Below are positions 1-11,468 of a stretch of 64,000 bases of DNA, in pieces. This DNA is from Paraburkholderia caballeronis (GTDB taxonomy: Bacteria; Pseudomonadota; Gammaproteobacteria; Burkholderiales; Burkholderiaceae). The stretch's first letter is position 1. Each line of letters begins with the position of its first letter. Made by a program: the position numbers and the translations under genes. Under the pieces are notes generated by a model. It did no database searches and was not told where the DNA came from. It saw only the letters and a program-made list of their open reading frames with translations. The stretch is from positions 1 to 64,000 of the forward strand of contig NZ_FNSR01000002.1 of the NCBI RefSeq assembly GCF_900104845.1, given 5' to 3'.

Positions 1-316
1 CCCAGCGCGCCGGCCTCGCGCGCTTCGTGCAGCAGCCATTCGCAGACTGGCCGCGGTGACAGAAAATAAAGGTCGCACAGTGAGCGACTTTATTTTGTTT
101 TTTTCGCGTAACAACGACGCGAGTCAATAATGGCGAACACAACATTGATAGCGGATCGGACGCAACCATTAAGTGACGCTACCCTGTGACCTGAGTGGCA
201 TTTACCCACGCTGACTAAAATCAGGTTAATTCTCTCCCGCGCCAAATCGGAAAAGGTGTAGTCAGGCAATTTTTATAGAGTGCAGAATGTCCAGAATGCC
301 GGTGGATTGAAAGGAA
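1..316. other. Left edge and intergenic region; no assignable gene
   Basis: A short open frame on the + strand runs in from the edge and stops at 57-59. It is too short to name but is followed by a terminator, so it may be the end of a gene outside the window. The rest is visibly less GC-rich than the core genes and precedes the toxin-like gene at 317. I see no convincing promoter. Confidence 0.4.
64..104 (+). terminator. Rho-independent terminator
   Basis: An AAATAAAGGTCGC arm (one bulged G) pairs with GCGACTTTATTT, and a T-rich tail follows on the + strand. It probably ends transcription of a gene lying left of the window and insulates the gene at 317. Confidence 0.65.
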
Positions 317-1186
317 ATGACATACGAACTGAGAACCGACTCACAGCATAGATACGTGATGTACCGACGTGACGAGCGTTATCTGCCCTTTGGGCGTGAC
401 GACGATCGACGCAAAGCCGTCGAGAAAGGACAGCAGTTCGTCGCCTCCGCCTACCCCGAGGTGTGGGAAAAAAACGTAGGGTTGGTACAGCGTGTACGCC
501 AGTTTCTCGGCAACAACTTTCATTGGCACGATCGGCTGACGACGTCGGGGGCCGATCGTGAAGTCATTGACACGCTTATGTCAATGGTGCGCGGTGGGAG
601 CATTGTGGTGATTCCCGAAGAACCGCTTGACGCAGGCGTAGCGACGCTGCCTGCGAAGGCCAGTTCATCGTCATTCTGGGGCGTCGACAATTACGATGTA
701 GCGCCTGTCGTGTCGGTCGCAAGCCGATATCAATCGCAACTGGAGCGGCTAGCAGCTGAACACACGGCGTGGGCCGAGTCGCAATCGGCCATGGACGAAT
801 TGAACGCCGGTTTCATGCGGAAGATGGCGGGCACTTCGCCTCTGATGGATTTTCTGTTTGATGCTGCTGGCTGGACCGGAAAATATGGCGACAAGCTGGC
901 TTCAGGCCCGGCAACGCCCGGCGAATGCGAGCCGTTCGAATATAACGGAGTCGCATCTGAGCGCGGCGAAAAAATCGACCTGGCAGGCTTGCCTTTCGAT
1001 GGTCCAGCCAACTCATGGCTCGAAAGCGAACCGGGCATGAAGCAGCAATGGCGGATGTTCGGCGCGGATGGAACCCCCGTCGTCGATATCGACTTCGACG
1101 GTCATCACGGACAGCCGAATCCCCACGCCCACAACTGGGACGGCCTGGTGCGCGACCACGGTTGGCCTGTGTCCATCCTTCCATAA
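317..1186 (+). CDS. Probable polymorphic-toxin effector with His-rich C-terminal motif
   Basis: 289 residues, no signal peptide or membrane segment. The first 110 residues form a charged domain I cannot name. Residues 130-170 look helical. The C-terminal part (about 240-289) carries the pattern DGTPVVDIDFDGHHGQ followed by PHAHNW, a His/Asp-rich block I know from the ends of Rhs-type and other secreted polymorphic toxins. The next gene starts 7 bp after the stop and fits an immunity protein, which supports a toxin role. Base composition is clearly less GC-rich than the genes from 1840 on, as expected for horizontally moving effectors. The AAGGA at 311-315 is only one base from the ATG, so initiation may be weak or the true start may differ. 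No VgrG, PAAR or Rhs core is visible, so the delivery route is unknown. It could also be a displaced toxin tip. Confidence 0.55.
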   Translation: MTYELRTDSQHRYVMYRRDERYLPFGRDDDRRKAVEKGQQFVASAYPEVWEKNVGLVQRVRQFLGNNFHWHDRLTTSGADREVIDTLMSMVRGGSIVVIPEEPLDAGVATLPAKASSSSFWGVDNYDVAPVVSVASRYQSQLERLAAEHTAWAESQSAMDELNAGFMRKMAGTSPLMDFLFDAAGWTGKYGDKLASGPATPGECEPFEYNGVASERGEKIDLAGLPFDGPANSWLESEPGMKQQWRMFGADGTPVVDIDFDGHHGQPNPHAHNWDGLVRDHGWPVSILP

Positions 1187-1193
1187 GGATCTC

Positions 1194-1571
1194 ATGATGA
1201 CCATTGCAGAAACGTTACAGCGTTTTGGATGCTTCCATGACTGGCGCCTGGATACCATGGCGACTCGATGTAATGCCGCCCGGGATATCCCCGACACATT
1301 CATGATTGGTCTGTTCCACGGCGAAAAGCGCGCAACCATCAAATTTCTCGGCGTTACTCGCGTTGGAATCGAGAACGGCGGTTTGTTAAACATCGTTAAT
1401 GCCATTGAAGTAATTGGACCTGGGAGTGAATCGTATACCCGAGTTCAAGAACTGCTCCGAGGATCCGCACACGGTTCGCGCCGTGCTGCCAATGTAGTTT
1501 GCGTTTTTGCCACTGTCGGCGCAGAAGTCGCCATAGAGTTCGATTCTCTTCACATTGAATCGGAAATTTGA
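1194..1571 (+). CDS. Probable immunity protein of the upstream toxin
   Basis: 125 residues, cytoplasmic, acidic. The start is the first of two adjacent ATGs (1194 and 1197). AAGGA at 1185-1189 overlaps the stop of the toxin gene and is better spaced for the second ATG. The sequence has an FGCFHDW block near the N-terminus, a central GVTRVGIENGGLLN stretch and ends in an EFDSLHIE strand. This layout is common in small immunity-type proteins encoded next to polymorphic toxins. The close spacing suggests co-translation so that the antidote is made with the toxin. The family is not certain and the immunity role is inferred from position, size and composition. Confidence 0.55.
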   Translation: MMTIAETLQRFGCFHDWRLDTMATRCNAARDIPDTFMIGLFHGEKRATIKFLGVTRVGIENGGLLNIVNAIEVIGPGSESYTRVQELLRGSAHGSRRAANVVCVFATVGAEVAIEFDSLHIESEI

Positions 1572-1839
1572 CTCTGCACTGCAGGATTTTATTTTTTCCA
1601 CTACACGACTTTCATTCCTTTGCCAGGCCGATGACCCTGCCGGCGATTCCGCGCGGCATAGAACGTAAGCGGGCGGCCGTGCATCGCACGCCTCCGTCCA
1701 GCGAAACCCGCGACGCACGGCCCCATTGCGCTAGCTCCAATGCGCGCTCCGCGCGCCGGCTTCCGCGTTTCCGTTCGGCAACAGCGGAAAAACCCACGTA
1801 TTTCCGCTGCGAAACGACCGCGCGTCGCAGAAAAAACCG

Positions 1840-4524
<2,685 letters not shown>

Positions 4525-4911
4525 TTCGTCTCCTTGTGAGCCATGCGCCGCGCGGGAGCCGCCCGTCCGGCGCCAGGAAGTCGCCACGAGAAAAACCCGC
4601 CCGCTATCGTAGCGTCGAATCGAGGCGCGCGTCGGGGCGCTGTCGGAGCGCTGTCGGCGTAAGGAATCCGCATCGAATCCGGTGACGACGTCGATCGATG
4701 TCCGCGCGTGTTCGAAGCGTTGTCATTCGTCATCGACAAACGCCGGTCACGCACGGGGTATATCCGGTTTTCGCGCGGCGGGCATTGCTCGATGGGCTCT
4801 GCGAACGACAGCCGACATACGCGCGTGCGGCCGGACCGCCGCTGCAATCTTTCGCCGCATCGCCGATAATGGCCGCCTCCTCCCACCGAACCCCACGGAG
4901 CCGCGCCGCCC
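4525..4911. other. Divergent intergenic region, clp-like gene / surE
   Basis: 387 bp between two divergent starts, so it should carry promoters for both. I see the two ribosome binding sites but no convincing -35/-10 pair and no heat-shock (sigma-32) consensus. Confidence 0.4.
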
Positions 4912-5697
4912 ATGTCCGCCCCTCTCACGAAGATCCCGACCGTGCTGCTGACCAACGACGACGGCATCGACGCACCCGGCCTCGCGGTGCTCGAAGCCGT
5001 CGCGGCCGAACTGGCGCACGAGGTCTGGGTCGTCGCGCCCGAGCACGACCAGAGCGGCACGTCGCATTCGATCAGCCTGCATTCGCCGCTGCGCGTGAGC
5101 CGTCGCGGCGAGCGCCGCTTCGGCGTGCTGGGCACGCCCGGCGACTGCGTGGTGACCGCCGTCCGTCATCTGATGGGCGGCACGCGGCCGACGCTCGTGC
5201 TGTCCGGCATCAATCGCGGCGCGAACCTCGGCGTGGAGACGATGTTCTCGGGGACGGTCGGCGCGGCGATGACCGGCCTGCTGCTCGACTTGCCGTCGAT
5301 CGCATTGAGCCAGGCGTTCACCGACCGCGAGCGCGTGCGCTGGGACACCGCGCGTTCGCTCGCGCCGGGCGTGATCCGGCAACTGCTCGCGGTGTCGCAC
5401 GACGCGCCGGTGTGCCTGAACGTGAATTTCCCGGACGTCGATGCGGGCGCGGCCGGTCCGCTGACCGTCACGCGCCAGGGCGTCGGCCTCGTGCAAGGCA
5501 TCGACGTGGTGCCGGAGGTCGATCCGCGCGGCTTCGAGTATCACTGGCTGCGCTTCGCACGCGCGCCGCGCGAAAATGCGCCGGACAGCGAAACGGCGGT
5601 GGTCGGTTCAGGCCGCGTGTCGGTTACGCCGTTGCAGTTCGAGCGGACCGACGAGCGCACGTTCGCGGCACTGGAGGCGGGGTTGCGGAAGGGGTGA
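4912..5697 (+). CDS. surE: 5'/3'-nucleotidase SurE
   Basis: 261 residues, the normal family length. SurE dephosphorylates nucleoside 5'- and 3'-monophosphates in the cytoplasm using a divalent metal. The metal-site motif TNDDGIDAPG (Asp16, Asp17), the SGTSHS segment and the INRGANLG Asn are all present, so it should be active. GGAG at 4897-4900 supports the start. In this group surE usually sits with pcm and rpoS. Here it stands alone after the clp-like gene, so it is probably a second copy, which cannot be confirmed from this window. Confidence 0.93.
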   Translation: MSAPLTKIPTVLLTNDDGIDAPGLAVLEAVAAELAHEVWVVAPEHDQSGTSHSISLHSPLRVSRRGERRFGVLGTPGDCVVTAVRHLMGGTRPTLVLSGINRGANLGVETMFSGTVGAAMTGLLLDLPSIALSQAFTDRERVRWDTARSLAPGVIRQLLAVSHDAPVCLNVNFPDVDAGAAGPLTVTRQGVGLVQGIDVVPEVDPRGFEYHWLRFARAPRENAPDSETAVVGSGRVSVTPLQFERTDERTFAALEAGLRKG

Positions 5698-5866
5698 GGG
5701 GCTGCATGCGGGGCGGTGCCTGCGCTTCTTTGCCGTAGCGCCGCCGCTGGCGGCGGATCGTGTCGCGCCGCTCCCCGCTGCATGCGCTAGCCGCCCTTAA
5801 CGGCAAGCCCCCGCTTTCGCCAGCAAACGATTCGCGTCATCGCAAGTCGCCACGACAGCCCGCCAG

Positions 5867-6292
5867 TCACCCTCTCATCGCCGCCTCGATCGCCTCACGC
5901 AGATCGTCCGGTATCTCGACCGACCGATGCGTATCGAGCGACGTCGTCACAATCGTCTGCGTCGCGGCCATCCGCACGATGCCGTCGTCGCCGGTGCAGG
6001 CCCACGCGAGCGTCAGCGACTTGCCGCCGAGCCGCGCCACGTCGAGCGACAGCGTGACCCGGTCGCCCATCCGGCTCACCGCGCTGAAGTCCGCTTCGAG
6101 GTGCACGGTCGGCATCCCGATCCGCCGCGCGCCGATCACGCCGTGATAACCCTCGGGCAGCAGCGCGTCGATCCACGTTTCCACGAGATCGTTGAACAGC
6201 ACGAAGTATTGCGGATAGAACACGATCCCGGCCGGATCGCATTCGGAGAAGTGGATCTTGTGCGCGCGGATGAAATGGTGGCTGGCGGCCAT
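5867..6292 (-). CDS. Acyl-CoA thioesterase, 4-hydroxybenzoyl-CoA thioesterase (hotdog) family
   Basis: 141 residues from the chosen start. The catalytic signature ECDPAGIVFYPQYF near the N-terminus contains the Asp used by 4HBT-type hotdog thioesterases, which hydrolyse acyl- or aroyl-CoA esters. The frame extends to 6334 (14 more residues), but AGGGGA about 7 bp before the ATG at 6292 and the start of the hotdog fold just after it favour the shorter form. The gene lies alone between surE and a lipoprotein gene on the same strand as the latter, so the substrate cannot be read from context. Confidence 0.85.
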   Translation of the reverse strand: MAASHHFIRAHKIHFSECDPAGIVFYPQYFVLFNDLVETWIDALLPEGYHGVIGARRIGMPTVHLEADFSAVSRMGDRVTLSLDVARLGGKSLTLAWACTGDDGIVRMAATQTIVTTSLDTHRSVEIPDDLREAIEAAMRG

Positions 6293-6407
6293 CGCGTCGT
6301 CCCCTGTCGTCTGTCGTCGTTTATCGTCGTTCATGCCGCGCGGTCCGCGGCGGACGCCGGCTTCGCGACGCGCGCAGCCGACCTCGCAAACAGCCTGCCG
6401 TCGTTCG

Positions 6408-6998
6408 TCAGATCACGAGCCGCGACACCTTCGTCCCTTCGAGCGACACGCCGGCCATCAGCCCCGCGTTCGTCAGCACGAACGCCTCGATCGGGCTCGT
6501 CGCGGTGGACGTGTCGAGTTTGCCGTTCGCGCCGATCGTCGCGAGCGCGACGGTCGCGTCCGCGCCGGCCGACCAGCCCTGGCTGCCGAGGAAGCCGTCG
6601 AGCGCCTCCTGGCTCATGAACGCGAAGATGATCGCCTTCGACTGCGCGCCGATCTGCAACCCGAACGATCCGCCGACGGTGCTGTAGTAGCCGCTCGTGC
6701 GGCCGTCGATGCGCAGCGCGCCGTTGCCGTACTGGCCGCCGATCCAGAAGCCCGCCGCGAGCACCGACGGGAACACGAGCACGCCGCGCGCCTTCGACAG
6801 CAGTTCGCGCGAGCCGTCCACGGTGTTGTAGAGCTTCGCGAGCGTTTCGTCGACGCCCGCGTCGATCGTGCTGCGCTTCGCGGCGTTCTGCGCGGCGGTG
6901 TCGCGCGAGCCGAACGAGGTCGTCGTGCAGCCGGTCAGCGCGAGGCCGCCGGTGGCGAGCGCGGCGCTGGTGGTGATGAGGAATTGACGTCGGCGCAT
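6408..6998 (-). CDS. YSC84/BPSL1445-type lipoprotein with Tat-like signal
   Basis: 196 residues. The start MRRRQFLITTSAALATGG gives a twin-arginine (RRxFL) signal followed by the lipobox LTGC, with Cys24 as the lipidated residue, so export through Tat and anchoring in the envelope is likely. The body has the Gly-rich FWIGGQYGNGALR and GGSFGLQIGAQSKAI strands typical of the YSC84/LipA (SYLF-like) family, known in Burkholderia from an immunogenic lipoprotein. The longer frame to 7100 is rejected because the signal peptide begins at 6998 with AGGAAC upstream. The exact function is unknown; lipid binding is assumed for SYLF domains. Confidence 0.85.
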   Translation of the reverse strand: MRRRQFLITTSAALATGGLALTGCTTTSFGSRDTAAQNAAKRSTIDAGVDETLAKLYNTVDGSRELLSKARGVLVFPSVLAAGFWIGGQYGNGALRIDGRTSGYYSTVGGSFGLQIGAQSKAIIFAFMSQEALDGFLGSQGWSAGADATVALATIGANGKLDTSTATSPIEAFVLTNAGLMAGVSLEGTKVSRLVI

Positions 6999-7332
6999 GG
7001 CGATGTTCCTGTGATGATGGAGAGTCCGCCGCGGGCACGCGAACGGCATGAGGCTGCCGGCGCTCCCGACGCGAGGCCACGATGATAGCGTGTCGGCCAC
7101 CGGTCGCGCAGCAACGGCTTCCCGCCTTTACGACCGCGCGCGTCGCGCGGAGTTCGGCGCTCAGGGTTATCGGGGATCGGAACGGGACCGGCGGCGGCAG
7201 TGTACGTCGCGCCTGCATGAGCGATAAGGCCGTTGTCGCGGCTGCGATATCGGCACCGCAAAAGGCACCGGCATACGCCGCGCTGCCTGCGGGTCCTGCA
7301 TCGCATGGCAGGTGCGCGCGACACCGAAGCCG

Positions 7333-8463
7333 TCACCCGCCGCGCCCGACGCCCAGCGCCTTCAGCCGCAGCGCGTAAGCGGCCAGGTTCGCGTGGCTGA
7401 GCGGATCGACCGCGTTGAACACCCTCCGCGACTTCACGCGATACGCGTCGAGCGACGCATCGTGCCGATGCGCGGCGGCAAGCAGTTGCCGCGCGCCGCG
7501 CTGCGCGTCGGCGCCCGGATAGTAGTAGCCGGCGTCCATCAGCCATGGCGCGTTGTGGATCAGCGGATAACCGCCGTACAGCACGTCGAGGTAACCGTAG
7601 TTCTGGTCGTCGTCCGGCTGATGCGCGACCACCGCATCCGCATGCCGGCCGACGAACGCCGCGATGTCGTGCGGTCCGTCGAATATCGCGCGCCGGTCGC
7701 GCACGACGTCGAACGCGTTCGCCAGATGCAGCATCGTCGGCGGCTCGTTCAGATGCCGCGCGTCCAGCACGTGCATCGCGCCGACCGCGCCGCGATCCGC
7801 GCGATACGCGCGGTCGCAGACGAGCATCGCGACGCTCGCGGTCTTCACCGCCGGGAAGCGCGCTTCGAGCACCGCGACGCGCAGGCCGCCGCCTGTATCG
7901 CGCACGCCGCGCGATGCGCCGTAACCGTAGGCGACGCCGTCGCGCGCGAGTTCGGCGATGCGCGCGTCGACGAACGCCGGACTCCAGACGAACGGCACCA
8001 CGTGCACCGGACACGGATAAAGCGTGCGCAGCAGCGGAACCGTCAGCCGGTCTTTCGGCAGCAGCCAGACTTCGTCGCAGCGGTCGGGTTGCGGCGCGTC
8101 GGCCGGCGCATCGAGGGCGGCCGGTTCCGCGAGACCCGCGAGCGGCAGCCGGCTGCGGCAGCAGACGATCTTGCAGCCGCGCGCATGCATCAGGTCGAGC
8201 CAAGCGGGTTCGAGCGCGCCGCCGACCCGCACGATCACGTTGACCTCGTCGGTCGCCTGCTGCTGCGTGACGACGCGCAGGCCGGGCGCAATCGCGTCGG
8301 CGGCCTGCGGCGGACGCACGCCGTGGTCGCCGTCGATCAGGACGACCGAACGCACGAACGGCAGCCGCAGGAACGCGCCCGCGACGAAAATCGCGTACTG
8401 GCTGGCGCCATCCTGCTCGATGCTCAGGCCGCCGCGGCTGCGGACGGAAAGGCCGATGCGCAT
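7333..8463 (-). CDS. DUF2827 family protein, glycosyltransferase-like
   Basis: 376 residues, no signal peptide. The sequence starts MRIGLSVRSRGGLSIEQDGA and continues with alternating hydrophobic strands and helices of a Rossmann-type fold. C-terminal blocks such as GYLDVLYGGYPLIHN and WLMDAGYYYPGAD match the layout of GT-B glycosyltransferases. DUF2827 proteins are nearly confined to Burkholderia and relatives. GGAGA 7 bp before the ATG fixes the start, and upstream in-frame codons to 8628 lack coding character. In other genomes these genes sit among surface-polysaccharide genes. Here there are none, so the acceptor is unknown. Confidence 0.8.
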   Translation of the reverse strand: MRIGLSVRSRGGLSIEQDGASQYAIFVAGAFLRLPFVRSVVLIDGDHGVRPPQAADAIAPGLRVVTQQQATDEVNVIVRVGGALEPAWLDLMHARGCKIVCCRSRLPLAGLAEPAALDAPADAPQPDRCDEVWLLPKDRLTVPLLRTLYPCPVHVVPFVWSPAFVDARIAELARDGVAYGYGASRGVRDTGGGLRVAVLEARFPAVKTASVAMLVCDRAYRADRGAVGAMHVLDARHLNEPPTMLHLANAFDVVRDRRAIFDGPHDIAAFVGRHADAVVAHQPDDDQNYGYLDVLYGGYPLIHNAPWLMDAGYYYPGADAQRGARQLLAAAHRHDASLDAYRVKSRRVFNAVDPLSHANLAAYALRLKALGVGRGG

Positions 8464-9061
8464 GGTCCGGTCTCCGGATGCCGTGCGGCCGGCGGCGTGC
8501 AGCGGCACGGACGGCGAAACGGCGGGCTGATGCGAGCTTACCATCGGCGCGCGGGGAGCCGTCCGCCAATCGAGGCAGTGTTGTTCGGCCGCGATTGTCA
8601 GCCGATGACTGGCCGATGACCGCCGCACGGCGCGAATCGACTGTCGAATGCGCTAATGCTTCGCACGCCGGAGCACGACCGACGATACGAACGACAGCGC
8701 GAACGACACTTGACACCCGCTCGCGCGAACGCCGATCATCGTCCGCCGCGGGCCGCGCCCGTGATGGATGCGTCCGGAATTCCAGAAATAGCGCGGCGAC
8801 GCGGGAAGAAAACCGCCGCGTGATTCGTTGCATAAAGAGCCGATGCGAGCCACGCGTCGGCCGCGCCTGCACTGCGTGCGCGAAACCTTCGTCCCCTGTC
8901 GAAGGCGGTGCAAAACGGCACACAACAGCACACAACAGCCTTGACCGCCGGCAGACTCGCATGCCGGCGAAGAAGACGCCGGCGGTAATCTGCCGACACA
9001 ATGGCACGTGGAACCCGGCCCGCCGGGCCGGGTTCAAAGCGGTATCAGTGGAGAACAGATC
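8464..9061. other. Long intergenic region with two hairpins
   Basis: 598 bp without a convincing gene. It holds a CGCCGGCA/TGCCGGCG stem near 8947-8970 and a perfect 11-bp stem (GAACCCGGCCC, loop GCC) at 9011-9035, just upstream of the lipoprotein ribosome binding site. Neither has a T-run, so they are more likely 5'-leader structures than terminators. A short CACACAACAG direct repeat lies near 8921-8942. Confidence 0.45.
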
Positions 9062-9442
9062 GTGATTCGGTTATTTGCAGCGCTAGGCGCGGCGGCGATG
9101 CTTGCCGGCTGTGCGGTCGCCCCGTGGCCCGACTATGCGGGCAGCGGTTATGGCTACAGCTACGCGTATCCGTATGGCTACGGTTATCCGTACGGTTATG
9201 GTTATGGCTACGGCTACGGGTATTCGCCGGACTACTACTACGGCCCCGCGTTCGGGACCATCGGCTTCTGGGGCGGATGGGGCGGCTACTACCGGCGCGG
9301 CCCGTACTGGCGCGGCGGCCCGCATGGCGGACATTGGCGCGGTGGTGGTGGTGGATGGCATGGCGGCCACGGCGGCCAGTGGCCTTCCGGCGGCGGCTTC
9401 CGGGGTGGCGGTTTCCACGGCGGAGGCATGCGCGCGCGCTGA
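9062..9442 (+). CDS. Tyr/Gly-rich low-complexity lipoprotein
   Basis: 126 residues. The start is taken as GTG at 9062 because GGAGA lies about 8 bp upstream and a lipoprotein signal begins there: VIRLFAALGAAAMLAGC, with the lipidated Cys at 17. The body is low complexity: repeated GYGY and YPYG units, then a His/Gly/Trp-rich tail ending GGGFHGGGMRAR. No catalytic domain is visible. It is probably an outer-membrane-anchored or surface protein. The simple repeats make its length likely to vary between strains. Confidence 0.7.
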   Translation: MIRLFAALGAAAMLAGCAVAPWPDYAGSGYGYSYAYPYGYGYPYGYGYGYGYGYSPDYYYGPAFGTIGFWGGWGGYYRRGPYWRGGPHGGHWRGGGGGWHGGHGGQWPSGGGFRGGGFHGGGMRAR

Positions 9443-9523
9443 TGCCGCGCGCAACGGCTACCGGCGACGGCGCGAATCTCACCCGCCACGGCCGGTCGGT
9501 CATGCCAGCCCCCGCTTTGGGCT

Positions 9524-11284
9524 TCAACCCTCGGACTGCCCTTCGCGCTCGCGATAATTCGCGAACTTCGACGTATGCCCGATCCCCGGATTGAAGCAGT
9601 TGCACGGATCGAGTCCCGCGTAGAACGACTTCAGTTCCGGCTTCGCGTGATACAGATGGCCGACGTTGTGCTCGGCCGGATATTCGGCGCCGCGCCGGTC
9701 GAGCAGCTTCCACATTTCGTGTTCCAGCGCGAGGCAGTCGTTGCCCTTACGGACGATGTAGTCCTGATGGAAAACGTGGCACAGGAAGTGCCCGTAATAC
9801 AGCTTGATCGCGATCGGCCGTTCGACCGCTTCGGGCAACGTCTCGAACCAGTCGCGGTCGTTGCGGCGTAGCGCGATGTCGAGCGCGACGATGTTCTCGA
9901 CCTCGTGCGGATGCACCGCGCGATAGCGGACCGCCGCACCCGCCGCCGCGAACCGGTGCAGGAACGCCTTGCGCCCTTCGTCGTCCGTGCATTCGAAGAA
10001 GTCGCCGGTCGCGTTGTCGAAGTAGCCGCGCAGATAGTCCCGTGCTTCATCGACCATGTCCGCCGACACCTTCAGCATCAGATGATGCTCGTAGCGATCG
10101 CGATATTCCTTCAGCCGCGCGGGCAGATGGCCCGGAAACAGCCGGCTCGCCGCCTGCATCACGCGGTCGGTGAAACTCGACGGCAGGAAGCCGAGCCGGT
10201 CGAAGAACGCGTCGCAGCGGCTCTTGAAGCTGAACAGCGCCGGCAGCCGCTGCGTGCCGAGATGCTCGATCAGCAGGAACATGTCCTTGCCGTATTTCTC
10301 CGCGACGTCGAACGCGTCGCGATGCAGATACTCGCCCGCGACCGGCAGCTTCGAAAACCGGCCGAGGATGTCGCGGCGGATGGCGGTCAGTTCGTCGGTG
10401 CGGTTCGTGCCGATGTAGAACACCTTCGCACCGGCCTCGATCGGAAACGTGTCGAGCCGCACCGCGAACACCATCACCTTGCCCGCCGACCCGGACGCCT
10501 CGTGCAGCCGCAGCGGGTCCGCGTTGTAGCGCGCGGGCGTGCCGGCGTCGATGTCGCGCACGTGCTCCGCGTAGCGATGGTCGGACGCCGCGCCCGCGTC
10601 GTGGCGGATCGCGTGCTCCGGCAGGTCGCCGCGGTCGAGGCGCGCGAGCACGTCCTCGGGCGTCCCGCCGAGTTCGATGCCGAGGTGGTTCACGAGCGAA
10701 AGCCGGCGCTGCGCATCGACCTGCGCATATACGGCCATCTCGGTGTACGCTGGGCCGCGCCGCACCAGCGAGCCGCCCGAGTTGTTGCAGATCCCGCCGA
10801 TCACCGACGCGCCGATGCACGACGAGCCGATCACCGAATGCGGCTCGCGGCCGATCGGCTTCAGCGTCTTTTCGAGCTGGTCGAGCGTCGCGCCGGGCAG
10901 GCACACGACCTGGCGGCCGCCGTCGATCAGATGAACCCTGCGAATGCGCGACGTGCTGACGATCACGACGTCGCGGTCGTAGTCGTCGCCGTCCGGCGTC
11001 GAGCCGCCGGTGAGGCCGGTGTTCGACGCCTGGGCGATCACGATCGCGTTCGCGGCGACGCACGCCTGCAATACGCGCCATTGCTCGACGAGCGTGGCCG
11101 GCCGCGCCACCGCCGCGACCCGGCCGGTGCCGAAGCGGAAGCCGGTGCGATAGCGGCGGGTCGCTTCGTCGCCGGTCAGCACGTGCGGGCCGCCGACGGC
11201 GGCCTTCAACGCTTCGACGAGGGACGCTCGCCGGGTGCGCGCGTCGGCGGCGGACGGCGACGGGCCATGGCTGACGGGGGACAT
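9524..11284 (-). CDS. dld: Quinone-dependent D-lactate dehydrogenase
   Basis: 586 residues. It oxidises D-lactate to pyruvate and passes electrons to the quinone pool at the inner face of the membrane. The N-terminal half is a FAD_binding_4 domain (NTGLTGGSTPDG and GSSCIGASVIGGICNNSGG contact FAD). The C-terminal half is the membrane-binding Dld domain ending EHNVGHLYHAKPELK and NPGIGHTSK. GGAGA upstream supports the start. The gene lies downstream of a LysR-type regulator on the same strand with a 184-bp gap, so control by that regulator is possible but not shown. Confidence 0.93.
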   Translation of the reverse strand: MSPVSHGPSPSAADARTRRASLVEALKAAVGGPHVLTGDEATRRYRTGFRFGTGRVAAVARPATLVEQWRVLQACVAANAIVIAQASNTGLTGGSTPDGDDYDRDVVIVSTSRIRRVHLIDGGRQVVCLPGATLDQLEKTLKPIGREPHSVIGSSCIGASVIGGICNNSGGSLVRRGPAYTEMAVYAQVDAQRRLSLVNHLGIELGGTPEDVLARLDRGDLPEHAIRHDAGAASDHRYAEHVRDIDAGTPARYNADPLRLHEASGSAGKVMVFAVRLDTFPIEAGAKVFYIGTNRTDELTAIRRDILGRFSKLPVAGEYLHRDAFDVAEKYGKDMFLLIEHLGTQRLPALFSFKSRCDAFFDRLGFLPSSFTDRVMQAASRLFPGHLPARLKEYRDRYEHHLMLKVSADMVDEARDYLRGYFDNATGDFFECTDDEGRKAFLHRFAAAGAAVRYRAVHPHEVENIVALDIALRRNDRDWFETLPEAVERPIAIKLYYGHFLCHVFHQDYIVRKGNDCLALEHEMWKLLDRRGAEYPAEHNVGHLYHAKPELKSFYAGLDPCNCFNPGIGHTSKFANYREREGQSEG

Positions 11285-11468
11285 GATGCGGGTTTCTCCT
11301 GCTCGGATTCGGGGGATTCGATCGGTCGCGACCGCCGCGCGAAACGTGCGGTCTTGTCGCAGTGCCGCAAGCTTAGAAGGCGGCCGCCGACACGTCCAAT
11401 ATCGCCAGATCGCGAAATCGAGACGAAAAAGATATCGGCGAGCTACGGCCGTGGCGCTCCGCCCTCTC

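Noticed and set aside
1..59. Possible end of a coding gene at the left edge
   Set aside because: Only about 18 codons are visible, and more than one frame is open, so no product can be supported.
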